The notes under the pieces are model-generated. The model was given only the letters and a program-made list of their open reading frames with translations. It made no database searches and was not told the origin of the DNA. A program made the position numbers and the translations under genes. Shown piece after piece: positions 45,153-53,884 of a stretch of DNA of 64,000 nucleotides. The stretch is from Sunxiuqinia sp965230765 (GTDB lineage Bacteria > Bacteroidota > Bacteroidia > Bacteroidales > Prolixibacteraceae), in the NCBI GenBank assembly GCA_965230765.1, contig CBDDLR010000001.1, positions 1,922,001 through 1,986,000 of the forward strand, read 5' to 3'. The number at the start of each line of letters is the position of its first letter. Position 1 is the first letter of the stretch.

Positions 45153-47187
45153 TATACTCGAAATTGATAGCTTGATTAAATCATATGGCTCAAAAAGAAT
45201 ACTCTCCAACGTGTACCTGAAATGTGAAACTGGAGAAGTTGTCGGAATCCTTGGGCGGAATGGCTGTGGTAAATCCACCTTGCTGAAAATATTGTTTGGC
45301 ACACTGTCTGCCGAGAATAAAAGCATTCGGATTAACAAAAAGGTTTATTCAAGGTTGTTTCGTTCAAAAGATCAGGTTGCATATCTGCCGCAACACAGTT
45401 TTTTGCCTGAGCATGTCAGTTTAAAAAGCATCGTAAATGCATACATTAAAGATACCGAAAGCAGACGGGTGATCTTGGGCGATGAGCGGATTAAAAAGCA
45501 CCTTAGAAAAAAAACAGCACAATTGTCGGGCGGTGAATTACGGTATTTTGAAATGTTATTGTTGGTAAACTTAAAGACCAAGTTTATATTGCTGGATGAA
45601 CCTTTTTCAGGAATTGAACCGATTTACATTGAAAAAATAAAAGAGTTAATACGAAGTTATTGTGACAAAAAGGGATTTATTATTACCGATCATGATTACC
45701 AAAATATACTTGACGTAAGTGACAGGATTGCCTTAATAAAAGATGGCTTTTTAAAGCCCATTGATAAAATGGAGCAGCTGGAAGAGCATAATTATCTGCC
45801 CGCTGGTACGCTTTCACGCAATAAAAAGGGTGGTTCAAAGCGAGCAGATGTCCCGGTGAAGTTTGAGGTTGATGAGCAAACATTGCAAGACCTGGATTTA
45901 TTTGAGAATTCAAAAGAAGGGTTGGTTGTTTCCATTTTTGATAATGTAAAAACTACCGGGGGAAAAATCCGTTTGCATAAAATGCTGAAGACCCCAATGT
46001 CCAATCTTGAAATTCTTAAAGACAGAAGTGATTCTATTCGGTTTTTTGCTGAAAAGAACGTTTATCTAAAGATTGAAAAAAAAGACATCGATTTTGTTGA
46101 GTATTATAAAACTTCAAAAATTACTTTTACCAAAAAGAACGCAATCAGTTCAGTTTACCAAAGTTTGCGATATCAGTTTAAACCGGACAATGACTATTTT
46201 ACGAAGAAAACAGGAGTTGAAAAAACCTTGGGATTGTTGAAATATCTTTCTGCCTTTGTAAGACAATTTCAGTATAACGATTTGCCGTGGTATTTGTCCA
46301 ATATCTTTTTTAGTATTCAGGAGATACTGATGAGCAAAGGGGTTCGTGATGCCATTAGCTTTTATGATGAAACGGATTTAAAAGCATTAGATCTGGACGA
46401 GTTGGATCGTTTGTTTCGGAAAAACAGTGTCGATAAGATCAATCAGATTTTGGAAATGTTGTATGAACTCGAGGTGTTCGAGTCAGTCGCTAATTCTAAA
46501 AAAAAGCACCAACTTTGTTTTCCTGAATATTCCGGTTCAACAAAACCAAATGTAAAAATAGAAGGCCTATATCATCCGGTTATTGAAAATCCGGTTGTAA
46601 ATGATTTTCACATTGCTGAAAACAACAGTCTGTGTTTTCTTACAGGTGCAAATATGTCTGGTAAATCAACATTTTTAAAATCATTTGGATTGGCAGTTTA
46701 CTTGGCTCATGTTGGGTTTCCTGTGCCTGCAACAAAAATGGAAACAAGCATTTTTAATGGACTAATTACAACCATTAACCTTACTGATAATATTTCACGT
46801 GGATACAGCCATTTTTACAGTGAAGTTAAACGGGTAAAAGAGGCAGCATCCGTTTTAAAAGAAAAGAAAAAAGTGGTTGTAATTTTTGATGAACTGTTTA
46901 GGGGAACTAACGTAAAAGACGCTTCCGATGCATCCCTAATGATTACATCTGCATTGTCAAAAATTAAAAAGAGTATTTTCTTAATATCTACGCACATTGT
47001 AGAGATTGCTGAAGACTTAAAAACCAAGCCCAATGTGTTTTTCAACTGTTTTGAATCGAAGATGGAGGGCGAAACCCCTAGGTATAGCTATAAACTAAAA
47101 GAAGGCATTAACAAGGAAAGATTTGGGATGCAGATTGTTAAAAATGAAAATATTGTTGAACTGCTGGAAGAGGCTTTGGAGCAGTAG
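45145..47187 (+). CDS. ABC-type ATPase fused to a MutS-like ATPase
   Basis: Single 680-residue frame with two different P-loop ATPases. Residues 1-215 are an ABC nucleotide-binding domain: Walker A GRNGCGKST (37-45), Q-loop Gln83, signature LSGGE (127-131), Walker B FILLDEP (147-153) and H-loop His183. After a linker (residues ~219-237, NKKGGSKR) comes a MutS-like core and ATPase: EVDEQTLQDLDLFENSKEG at the start, Walker A GANMSGKST (501-509), DNISRGYSHF, Walker B VVIFDELFRGTN (Asp582, Glu583) and STH near 615. The mismatch-reading domain of MutS1 is absent. Both ATPases look intact. ATG 45145 overlaps the preceding stop and is preferred to TTG 45136. Function unknown. Confidence 0.82.
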   Translation: MHNILEIDSLIKSYGSKRILSNVYLKCETGEVVGILGRNGCGKSTLLKILFGTLSAENKSIRINKKVYSRLFRSKDQVAYLPQHSFLPEHVSLKSIVNAYIKDTESRRVILGDERIKKHLRKKTAQLSGGELRYFEMLLLVNLKTKFILLDEPFSGIEPIYIEKIKELIRSYCDKKGFIITDHDYQNILDVSDRIALIKDGFLKPIDKMEQLEEHNYLPAGTLSRNKKGGSKRADVPVKFEVDEQTLQDLDLFENSKEGLVVSIFDNVKTTGGKIRLHKMLKTPMSNLEILKDRSDSIRFFAEKNVYLKIEKKDIDFVEYYKTSKITFTKKNAISSVYQSLRYQFKPDNDYFTKKTGVEKTLGLLKYLSAFVRQFQYNDLPWYLSNIFFSIQEILMSKGVRDAISFYDETDLKALDLDELDRLFRKNSVDKINQILEMLYELEVFESVANSKKKHQLCFPEYSGSTKPNVKIEGLYHPVIENPVVNDFHIAENNSLCFLTGANMSGKSTFLKSFGLAVYLAHVGFPVPATKMETSIFNGLITTINLTDNISRGYSHFYSEVKRVKEAASVLKEKKKVVVIFDELFRGTNVKDASDASLMITSALSKIKKSIFLISTHIVEIAEDLKTKPNVFFNCFESKMEGETPRYSYKLKEGINKERFGMQIVKNENIVELLEEALEQ

Positions 47188-47227
47188 GGTAGCCCTGCTC
47201 TGTTCTTCCTATCTTATCTTCCCTCAC

Positions 47228-47268
47228 TAGCGTGGACTTGCGGTCCGTGTTTTAGCCGTAGGCTAATT
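47228..47268 (+). repeat. Partial REP-like repeat
   Basis: TAGCGTGGACTTGCGGTCCG and TGTTTTAGCCGTAGGCTAAT match the central part of the two full copies (43984-44025 and 47450-47490). It is a truncated third unit about 80 bases before the right full copy. Confidence 0.65.
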
Positions 47269-47348
47269 AATTTGTTTTTTGGTTTGCCAATAACGGGTTT
47301 TGGTTGATTATAGTTTAACAATACGAATGACTTGTTAAAGTCGATTAA

Positions 47349-47540
47349 TGGCTAAAGCCTTTTCGATGTTCCTATATTTTACCCCCGGCTTAAGCCGGGG
47401 GTAAAAACCGTAGATAAAAGAGGCTTTAGCCATTAATGTTGAAGACTGCCAGCGCGGACTTGCAGTCCGGGTTTTAGCCGTAGGCTAATCTGATTGTGTA
47501 AACAAAGGGTAATGTCACCAATTGCAAATTGTCGACAGCG
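47349..47540 (+). repeat. REP-like repeat, right copy
   Basis: Same orientation and order of parts as the left copy: TGGCTAAAGCC arm, CCCCCGGCTTAAGCCGGGGG palindrome, GGCTTTAGCCA arm, GCGGACTTGCAGTCCG hairpin, TTAGCCGTAGGCTAA hairpin and a GCAAATTGTCGACAGCG end. By eye most positions agree with the left copy. Confidence 0.75.
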
Positions 47541-47570
47541 TTTGCTTTTTTTCATGCGAACCCGCAACCC

Positions 47571-47609
47571 GAAACAGATAGCCACGTCGCTTCGCTCCTC
47601 GCTATGACG
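47571..47609 (+). repeat. Short dispersed repeat, right copy
   Basis: GAAACAGATAGCCACGTCGC followed by TTCGCTCCTCGCTATGACG, matching 44531-44569. It lies only 30 bases after the right REP-like copy, whereas the left pair is 450 bases apart. Confidence 0.7.
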
Positions 47610-47704
47610 TATCGGTTTTCTTCCATTTCCCATTTCCCATCTCTCATCTCCCTTCTCCTCTCTCCGTTTTCCGTTTTCCGTTTTCCCCGCTCCCCGCTTT
47701 CCCC
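47610..47704 (+). repeat. Pyrimidine tract with short tandem units
   Basis: About 95 bases almost free of A and G apart from scattered single bases, with tandem units CCATTTCCCATTTCC, then CCGTTTTCCGTTTTCCGTTT and CCCCGCTCCCCGC. Low-complexity strand asymmetry upstream of the parE promoter. Confidence 0.6.
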
Positions 47705-47751
47705 ACAAGTTTTCAACGGTTTGCTGTTAGTTATTGACAATGTTCTGGCAC

Positions 47752-47781
47752 TTTGCAGAGCTTTTGTTTTCTTTATCTTTG
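47752..47781 (+). promoter_or_regulatory. Promoter of parE
   Basis: TTTG (47752-47755) and TATCTTTG (47774-47781) are 18 bases apart, a good Bacteroidota promoter. Transcription would start about 10 bases before the ATG at 47799. Confidence 0.65.
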
Positions 47782-47798
47782 CATCAAAATGCATAGGT

Positions 47799-49631
47799 AT
47801 GACTCCAAAGTATGATGAAGGATCGATAAAGACGCTGGATTGGCAGGAACATATCCGCAGACGCCCGGGGATGTACATCGGGAAGTTGGGCGATGGCTCG
47901 GCCAGTGACGACGGTATTTACGTGTTGCTGAAGGAGGTCATGGACAACTCCATTGACGAATTTATGATGGGCTTTGGGAAGAAGATTGACGTTGAAGTTT
48001 CCAATGAACTGATTAGTGTACGCGACTATGGCCGTGGTATCCCGCTTGGGAAGCTGAAGGATGTGGCCTCGAAAATGAATACAGGTGCCAAGTACGATTC
48101 GAAAGTTTTTAAGAAATCGGTAGGTTTGAATGGGGTAGGTATAAAAGCCGTGAACGCCCTTTCAACCTCATTTAATATCAAGGCTTTCCGTGAGGGGGAA
48201 GTCAAGGAAATCACCTTCTCGCAAGGGATGGTGGTTGATGAAAAACCCGTGGTAAAAACGGAAGAAGCTAACGGAACGATGGTGAGCTTTGTTCCCGATG
48301 GCGATATTTTCAGGAACTATGGTTTTCGCAATGACTACATTGTGAACATGATGAAAAACTACTCGTTCCTGAATTCGGGCTTAGTGCTGAATTGCAACGG
48401 CGAGAAGTTTCAGTCGAAAAATGGGTTGAAAGACCTGCTGGAAGAAAACCTGGATGCTGAACCTTTGTATCCGGTAATTCACTTGCAGGATGAAGATGTT
48501 GAGGCAGCCATTACACATGGCAACCAGTATGGCGAAGATTATTATTCGTTTGTAAACGGGCAGCACACCACACAGGGTGGAACACACCTGCTGGCTTTCC
48601 GCGAAGCGATTGTTAAAACCGTTCGCGAGTTTTACAAGAAGGATTTTGATCCGTCGGATATCCGGGCATCCATTATTGCTGCCATCAGCATTAAGGTGGA
48701 AGAGCCGGTGTTTGAGTCGCAGACCAAAACCAAGCTGGGATCGAAAGATATTGGGCCAAATGGGCCGAGCGTGCGTAACCATGTGGTGAACTTTATTCAG
48801 AAAGAACTGGATAACTACCTGCACAAGAACCAGGATGTTGCCGAGGTGCTGTTGCGCCGTATCCAGGAGTCGGAGCGAGAAAGAAAAGCCATTTCAGGCA
48901 TTAAAAAACTGGCGAAACAGCGGGCTAAAAAAGCCAACCTGCATAACCGCAAACTGCGCGATTGCCGGGTTCATTATAACACCAACAAGGAAAGTAAGGA
49001 AGAAGCTTCCATTTTCATTACCGAGGGTGACTCGGCTAGTGGTTCCATTACCAAGTCGCGTAATGTGAATACACAAGCCGTTTTCAGTTTAAAAGGTAAA
49101 CCACTAAACACCTTTGGCCTGACCAAAAAGGTGGTGTATGAAAATGAAGAGTTCAACCTGTTGCAGGCGGCACTCAACATTGAGGAAAGCATGGAAGACC
49201 TTCGTTACAACAAGGTAATTATTGCTACCGATGCCGATGTGGATGGAATGCACATCCGCTTGCTGCTGATCACCTTCTTTCTGCAGTTCTTCCCCGAATT
49301 GGTAAAGAAAGGGCATTTGTATATTCTGCAAACGCCGTTGTTCCGTGTTCGGAATAAGAAAAAAACCATTTATTGCTACTCGGATGATGAACGCATAAAG
49401 GCGATTAATGAGCTGGGAAGAAACCCGGAGATTACCCGATTTAAAGGGCTGGGTGAAATATCGCCGGACGAGTTTAAGTTTTTTATTGGACCGGAAATTA
49501 GGCTGGAGCCGGTGGTGATGAAAAAGCACGAATCGGTTTCGCAAATGCTTGAGTTTTACATGGGCAAAAACACGCCCGACCGTCAGGAATTTATTATTGA
49601 GAACCTGTACGTGGAAAAGGACGAGGTTTAA
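47799..49631 (+). CDS. parE: DNA topoisomerase IV subunit B
   Basis: ATPase subunit of a type IIA topoisomerase, 610 residues, with parC downstream. GHKL ATPase motifs: LKEVMDNSIDEF near residue 46, RDYGRGIPLGK near 70, and QGGTH near 265. TOPRIM residues: EGDSASG at 409 and DADVDG at 478-483. The size is shorter than GyrB, which supports ParE; pairing with an A subunit carrying an acidic C-terminal tail also fits topoisomerase IV, which separates daughter chromosomes. The ATG at 47799 is chosen because a promoter lies just before it; the frame is open further upstream only through repeat DNA. Confidence 0.9.
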   Translation: MTPKYDEGSIKTLDWQEHIRRRPGMYIGKLGDGSASDDGIYVLLKEVMDNSIDEFMMGFGKKIDVEVSNELISVRDYGRGIPLGKLKDVASKMNTGAKYDSKVFKKSVGLNGVGIKAVNALSTSFNIKAFREGEVKEITFSQGMVVDEKPVVKTEEANGTMVSFVPDGDIFRNYGFRNDYIVNMMKNYSFLNSGLVLNCNGEKFQSKNGLKDLLEENLDAEPLYPVIHLQDEDVEAAITHGNQYGEDYYSFVNGQHTTQGGTHLLAFREAIVKTVREFYKKDFDPSDIRASIIAAISIKVEEPVFESQTKTKLGSKDIGPNGPSVRNHVVNFIQKELDNYLHKNQDVAEVLLRRIQESERERKAISGIKKLAKQRAKKANLHNRKLRDCRVHYNTNKESKEEASIFITEGDSASGSITKSRNVNTQAVFSLKGKPLNTFGLTKKVVYENEEFNLLQAALNIEESMEDLRYNKVIIATDADVDGMHIRLLLITFFLQFFPELVKKGHLYILQTPLFRVRNKKKTIYCYSDDERIKAINELGRNPEITRFKGLGEISPDEFKFFIGPEIRLEPVVMKKHESVSQMLEFYMGKNTPDRQEFIIENLYVEKDEV

Positions 49632-49681
49632 TCGCTACGAAAGATTAAGCCAATTTTGAATAAAATTAATTGTTATTACTT

Positions 49682-52312
49682 GTGTCAGAAGAGGAAAAAA
49701 AGATAGAAAGCACCGACAACGAAAAGAAAGTAAAAATTACCTATCTGTCTGGTATGTACGAGGATTGGTTTTTGGATTATGCATCCTACGTAATTCTTGA
49801 ACGTGCCGTACCGTATGTTAACGATGGGCTAAAGCCAGTACAGCGTCGTATCATGCACTCCATGAAGGAGATGGATGATGGGCGTTACAACAAGGTGGCG
49901 AATATTATCGGGCAAACCATGCAGTACCACCCGCACGGTGATGCTTCTATTGGCGATGCACTTGTTCAGCTGGGGCAGAAAGATTTGCTCGTTGATACCC
50001 AGGGGAACTGGGGTAACATCCTTACGGGTGATGGTTCTGCTGCACCGCGTTACATTGAAGCGCGCTTGTCGAAGTTTGCCCTGGAAGTGCTTTTCAACCC
50101 AAAAACTACCAGCTGGAAGCTGTCTTACGACGGTCGTAAAAAGGAGCCGGTTACCCTTCCGGTGAAGTTCCCATTGTTGCTGGCACAGGGTGTTGAGGGG
50201 ATAGCCGTTGGTCTGGCATCAAAAATCCTTCCCCACAACTTTAACGAATTGATTGATGCTTCCATCAGCTATTTGAAAAACGAAGAGTTTGAAATTCTGC
50301 CCGACTTCCCAACAGGAGGGGCGGCTGATTTCACCCGATATAACGACGGGCTTAGAGGTGGTGCAGTTAAAGTAAGGGCCAAGATTGAGAAGATCAATAA
50401 CAAAACGTTGGCCATTACCGAACTTCCTTATGGAAAGACAACCACATCCTTGATTGAGTCCATTATTAAGGCTAACGAAAAGAACAAAATCAAGGTCAAG
50501 CGTATTGACGACAATACATCCGAGAATGTGGAGATTTTGGTTCATCTGGCAGCTGGTATTTCTTCCGATAAAACGGTTGACGCACTTTATGCTTTTACCG
50601 ATTGCGAGGTTTCCATATCGCCCAATGCTTGTATCATTCAGGATGATAAACCACGCTTTATTGGTGTAAGCGAAATTTTAAGGATTAATGCTGATCAGAC
50701 AGTAGCCTTGTTGAAACTGGAACTGAAAATCCGCATGCGTGAGCTGGAAGAAGCCTGGCATTTTGCTTCGCTGGAAAAAATATTCATTGAGGAACGGATT
50801 TACAAGGACAAGGAATTTGAGCAATCCGCCAGCATGGATGAGGCGGTTGCCCACATCGATAAACGTCTTGAGCCCTGGAAACCAAAGCTGATGCGCGAGA
50901 TTACCCGTGACGACATCATGAAGCTGATGGAAATCCGCATGGCACGAATCCTCAAGTTCAATACCGATAAAGCCAACGATCATATCAAGTCGATTGAGGA
51001 CGAGATTAAGAAGATCAAGAACAACATCAAAAACATTATCCCATTTACGATTGCTTATTTTGAAGGTATCCGGGAGAAATTTGGAAAAAACAAAGTACGT
51101 CGCACAGAGATTCGCAACTTTGAAAGTATTGTTGCTGCCAAAGTGGTTGTTGCCAACGAGAAGCTTTTCATCGATCGGGAAGAAGGCTTTATTGGAACCA
51201 GCCTGAAGAAGTCGGAGTATGTCTGCGACTGCTCGGATATTGATGATGTAGTGGTTTTCAGAAAAGATGGTACTTACTTCATTACCAAAGTTTCGCAAAA
51301 AGCATTTATCGGGAAGAATATTCAGCACCTGGCAGTATTTAAAAAGAACGATAAACGTACCATTTATAATGTGGTTTATCGCGATGGCCGACAGGGCAAT
51401 TATTACATGAAACGTTTTGCGGTAACCGGTGTTACCCGCGATAAAGAATACGATATTACCCGCGGTACAAAAGGATCGCGCATCCTTTATTTTAGTGCCA
51501 ACGCAAATGGCGAAGCCGAAGTGCTTCGTGTTACATTGAAGCCAAAACCCCGCCTTAAAAAGTTGATTTTTGAAGTTGATTTTGGTGAGCTGGCAATTAA
51601 AGGCCGAGGGGCAATGGGTAACATTCTGACCAAAAACGATGTGCACCGTATTCAGCTAAAAGAAAAAGGTGTTTCAACACTTGGCGGACGAAAAATTTGG
51701 TTCGATCAGGATGTACTTCGCCTGAACTCAGATAGCCGTGGCAAGTTCCTGGGAGAGTTCCAGGGAGAAGACAAGATTCTGGTTCTGTACAAAAACGGAG
51801 ATTACCAATTGTATAATTTCGACCTGTCAAACCATTTTGATTCGGAAATCCTTTCCATTGAAAAGTTCGATCCACGGAAAGTAGTTTCGGTCGTTTATTA
51901 CGATGCAGACCAGGAGTTCTACTATGTGAAGCGCTTTGAGATTGATGTTGTTGTTGGAAGACGTGTTGGGTTTGTTGGTGAGAATGAGGACAATAAGTTG
52001 ATAAGTATTACCTGGGTGCGTTACCCACGACTTGAGCTTGAATTTGGTGGAAGAAATTCTGAGCGGGAGAAGGAGATTATTGAAGTGTCGGAGTTTATCG
52101 GGGTGAAATCGTACAAGGCTAAGGGTAAGCGATTAACCAACTATGAGGTGGAGAACATTACCGAAATTGAGCCGGTTGTAAAAGACGAGGATGATAAGCC
52201 AGAGGAAGAGGAGGTAGTAGAAACCAAACCTGTAGAAGATATTCCATTTGAGATAACCCGGCCTGATGATGATGATGAAAATGAAGAAACCAACCAAATG
52301 TCGTTATTCTAA
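49682..52312 (+). CDS. parC: DNA topoisomerase IV subunit A
   Basis: DNA-cutting subunit of 876 residues. The active-site tyrosine is Tyr124 in APRYIEARLS, preceded by QTMQYHPHGDASIGDALVQL, the region where fluoroquinolone resistance arises in homologues. The C-terminal beta-propeller follows, and the protein ends in an acidic tail (residues ~830-876). GTG at 49682 is taken as start; a TTG at 49670 is possible. It is followed by aroK with a one-base overlap (TAATG). Confidence 0.9.
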   Translation: MSEEEKKIESTDNEKKVKITYLSGMYEDWFLDYASYVILERAVPYVNDGLKPVQRRIMHSMKEMDDGRYNKVANIIGQTMQYHPHGDASIGDALVQLGQKDLLVDTQGNWGNILTGDGSAAPRYIEARLSKFALEVLFNPKTTSWKLSYDGRKKEPVTLPVKFPLLLAQGVEGIAVGLASKILPHNFNELIDASISYLKNEEFEILPDFPTGGAADFTRYNDGLRGGAVKVRAKIEKINNKTLAITELPYGKTTTSLIESIIKANEKNKIKVKRIDDNTSENVEILVHLAAGISSDKTVDALYAFTDCEVSISPNACIIQDDKPRFIGVSEILRINADQTVALLKLELKIRMRELEEAWHFASLEKIFIEERIYKDKEFEQSASMDEAVAHIDKRLEPWKPKLMREITRDDIMKLMEIRMARILKFNTDKANDHIKSIEDEIKKIKNNIKNIIPFTIAYFEGIREKFGKNKVRRTEIRNFESIVAAKVVVANEKLFIDREEGFIGTSLKKSEYVCDCSDIDDVVVFRKDGTYFITKVSQKAFIGKNIQHLAVFKKNDKRTIYNVVYRDGRQGNYYMKRFAVTGVTRDKEYDITRGTKGSRILYFSANANGEAEVLRVTLKPKPRLKKLIFEVDFGELAIKGRGAMGNILTKNDVHRIQLKEKGVSTLGGRKIWFDQDVLRLNSDSRGKFLGEFQGEDKILVLYKNGDYQLYNFDLSNHFDSEILSIEKFDPRKVVSVVYYDADQEFYYVKRFEIDVVVGRRVGFVGENEDNKLISITWVRYPRLELEFGGRNSEREKEIIEVSEFIGVKSYKAKGKRLTNYEVENITEIEPVVKDEDDKPEEEEVVETKPVEDIPFEITRPDDDDENEETNQMSLF

Positions 52313-52827
52313 TGAGAGTTTACCTGATCGGATATATGGGCTGTGGAAAATCTACCATGGGAAGAAAACTTTCCAGGATGTTGGGTACTTCATTTATTGA
52401 TCTGGACAAATACATCGAATCCAAATACTTTAAAACCATTCCGCAGATATTTGAAGAAGAAGGGGAGGCTGCTTTTCGGGAAAAAGAACGAGCCTGTCTG
52501 CATGAAGTTTCCGGCTTTGAAGATGTGATCGTTGCAACCGGAGGGGGAGCGCCTTGTTTTTTCGATAATATGGAGCAAATGAACCGGACTGGATTTTGTG
52601 TGTTCCTGGATGTGGTTACGGAGGAATTGGCTGCCAGGTTGATTAAATCGAAAACCGAACGTCCGCTAATTAAAGGAAAATCTGCTGAAGAACTGGTTGA
52701 TTTTATTGAAGGGATGATGGAGAAACGCCGCCCATTCTATGAAAAAGCCCGTTACATTTTAAAAGGAAAAAGCATCTCGCCCGAAGATGTGTTGGCAGCA
52801 ACCGGATTAGAAATTAAGCATGCTTGA
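52312..52827 (+). CDS. aroK: Shikimate kinase
   Basis: Phosphorylates shikimate at the 3-hydroxyl with ATP in aromatic amino acid synthesis. At 171 residues it has the normal length. Walker A is GYMGCGKST (7-15), followed by FIDLDKYIE (substrate-binding Asp), the FREKER block and the VIVATGGGAPCF loop; the lid has SKTERPLIKG. It overlaps parC by one base and the next gene by eight, so it is translated within the parE-parC unit. Other aro genes are not in the window. Confidence 0.93.
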   Translation: MRVYLIGYMGCGKSTMGRKLSRMLGTSFIDLDKYIESKYFKTIPQIFEEEGEAAFREKERACLHEVSGFEDVIVATGGGAPCFFDNMEQMNRTGFCVFLDVVTEELAARLIKSKTERPLIKGKSAEELVDFIEGMMEKRRPFYEKARYILKGKSISPEDVLAATGLEIKHA

Positions 52828-53578
52828 AATTTGCGCACTGGCCTCAGGAAGCAATGGCAATTGCTATTATATTGGCAATCACCACTCTGCTGTATTGATT
52901 GATGCAGGGCTTTCTGCCCGGCAACTACAGCTACGGTTGGTGGCAAAGAATCTTTCAACCAAAAAAATAAAGGCCATTTTTATTACGCATGAACACAGCG
53001 ACCACTGCCGTGGTGCACGCGTACTGAGCAAGCGTTTACGTATTCCGGTTTACCTGACAAAGAAAACGTATTTAGCTATTCGTAAATCGGAACAACCTGA
53101 GTTGGTTCGCTGGTTTCAGCCCGGTGATTCGGTTGAGCTGGGGGAGTTGACCATCCATTCATTCTTGAAGAAACACGATGCGGTTGAGGCCTGCTCTTTT
53201 CGTATCAGCTATTCAGGTAAAGAAGTTGGCGTGATGACCGATATTGGCGAAGCTTGCGATCAGGTGAAAGAGCAACTTTCAAAATGCCATGCGGTTTTTA
53301 TTGAATCGAATTACGATGAGGACATGCTTTGGAATGGGCCTTATCCTTATTTTTTAAAACGACGAGTTGCCTCCAGCTATGGGCACATGTCAAACATCCA
53401 ATCGTTTGACTTGGTGAATGAACACGCTGGTAGTCATTTGCAAACCATATTTTTGAGCCACCTGTCAGGTGAAAATAATACTCCAGAAAAAGCTTTCGAA
53501 AGTTTTCAGTCGCTTCAGGACAAGCACCAAATATTGGTTGCTTCACGAACCGAACCTTCAGAAATAATAACTTTATAA
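52820..53578 (+). CDS. Metallo-beta-lactamase-fold hydrolase, YycJ/WalJ-like
   Basis: Protein of 252 residues of the metallo-beta-lactamase fold. The two-metal site is HEHSDH (His57, His59, Asp61, His62), with further ligands near DIG and the late HMSN and SHLSGEN regions. The N terminus LEICALASGSNGNCYYIG is typical of YycJ/WalJ-type proteins, some of which are 5'-3' exonucleases. Substrate is not known here. It is the last gene of the parE unit. Confidence 0.83.
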   Translation: MLEICALASGSNGNCYYIGNHHSAVLIDAGLSARQLQLRLVAKNLSTKKIKAIFITHEHSDHCRGARVLSKRLRIPVYLTKKTYLAIRKSEQPELVRWFQPGDSVELGELTIHSFLKKHDAVEACSFRISYSGKEVGVMTDIGEACDQVKEQLSKCHAVFIESNYDEDMLWNGPYPYFLKRRVASSYGHMSNIQSFDLVNEHAGSHLQTIFLSHLSGENNTPEKAFESFQSLQDKHQILVASRTEPSEIITL

Positions 53579-53583
53579 ATAAA

Positions 53584-53607
53584 AAAATCCCGGATAACCG
53601 GGATTAA
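53584..53607. terminator. Bidirectional terminator
   Basis: AATCCCGG (53586-53593) pairs with CCGGGATT (53598-53605). A-runs on the left and T-runs on the right let it act for the metallo-hydrolase gene (plus strand) and the cold-shock gene (minus strand). Confidence 0.75.
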
Positions 53608-53675
53608 ATTTTGCTGTAGTAAAAATCGTTTATTGGAGGAGCTGACTTCTAGTAAGTCTCCGCTCAATATCGGAA

Positions 53676-53873
53676 TTAACCTACTTTTGTTACGTTCGAA
53701 GCAACTGGTCCTTTTTTTCCTTGATCAACAACAAATTCTACTTTGTCATCTGGCTCTAAACCAGCAGTTGAATCTACAAGACCAGTGTGGTGTACGAAAA
53801 TATCCTTTCCTTCTTCGTCAAGAATAAATCCATACCCTTTAGTTGAGTCATACCACTTAACAGTACCTTTCAT
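53676..53873 (-). CDS. Cold-shock domain protein
   Basis: Single-domain nucleic-acid chaperone of 65 residues. RNP1 is KGYGFI and RNP2 is DIFVHHT, both on the beta-barrel face; the N terminus MKGTVKWYDSTKGYGF matches CspA-type proteins. It lies 11 bases downstream of the RRM protein gene, suggesting a two-gene RNA-binding operon. Confidence 0.95.
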   Translation of the reverse strand: MKGTVKWYDSTKGYGFILDEEGKDIFVHHTGLVDSTAGLEPDDKVEFVVDQGKKGPVASNVTKVG

Positions 53874-53884
53874 AAGAATTCAGT

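Larger units (their letters stand above)
47188..47798. other. Repeat-rich spacer between the ABC-MutS gene and parE
   Basis: Contains a partial third copy of the REP-like repeat (47228-47268), the full right copy (47349-47540), the short dispersed repeat (47571-47609), a pyrimidine tract (47610-47704) and the parE promoter. No gene is seen; an open frame running into parE from 47529 crosses these repeats and is not taken as coding. Confidence 0.6.

Noticed and set aside
45145..47187. The ABC-MutS frame as a pseudogene or assembly frameshift
   Set aside because: The frame is continuous, all catalytic motifs of both halves are intact, and the linker reads as ordinary coding sequence. Sequencing reads would be needed to exclude an error fully.
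47610..47704. A CRISPR-like array in the tandem units of the pyrimidine tract
   Set aside because: Units are 7-15 bases without distinct spacers and no cas genes are present.
47529..47798. An in-frame N-terminal extension of parE of 90 residues
   Set aside because: It runs through repeat and pyrimidine-rich DNA, lies upstream of a good promoter, and the family N terminus begins at the ATG 47799.
50678..51646. Long open frame on the minus strand inside parC
   Set aside because: It is a shadow of the parC reading frame; its product has no recognisable domain and parC is certain.
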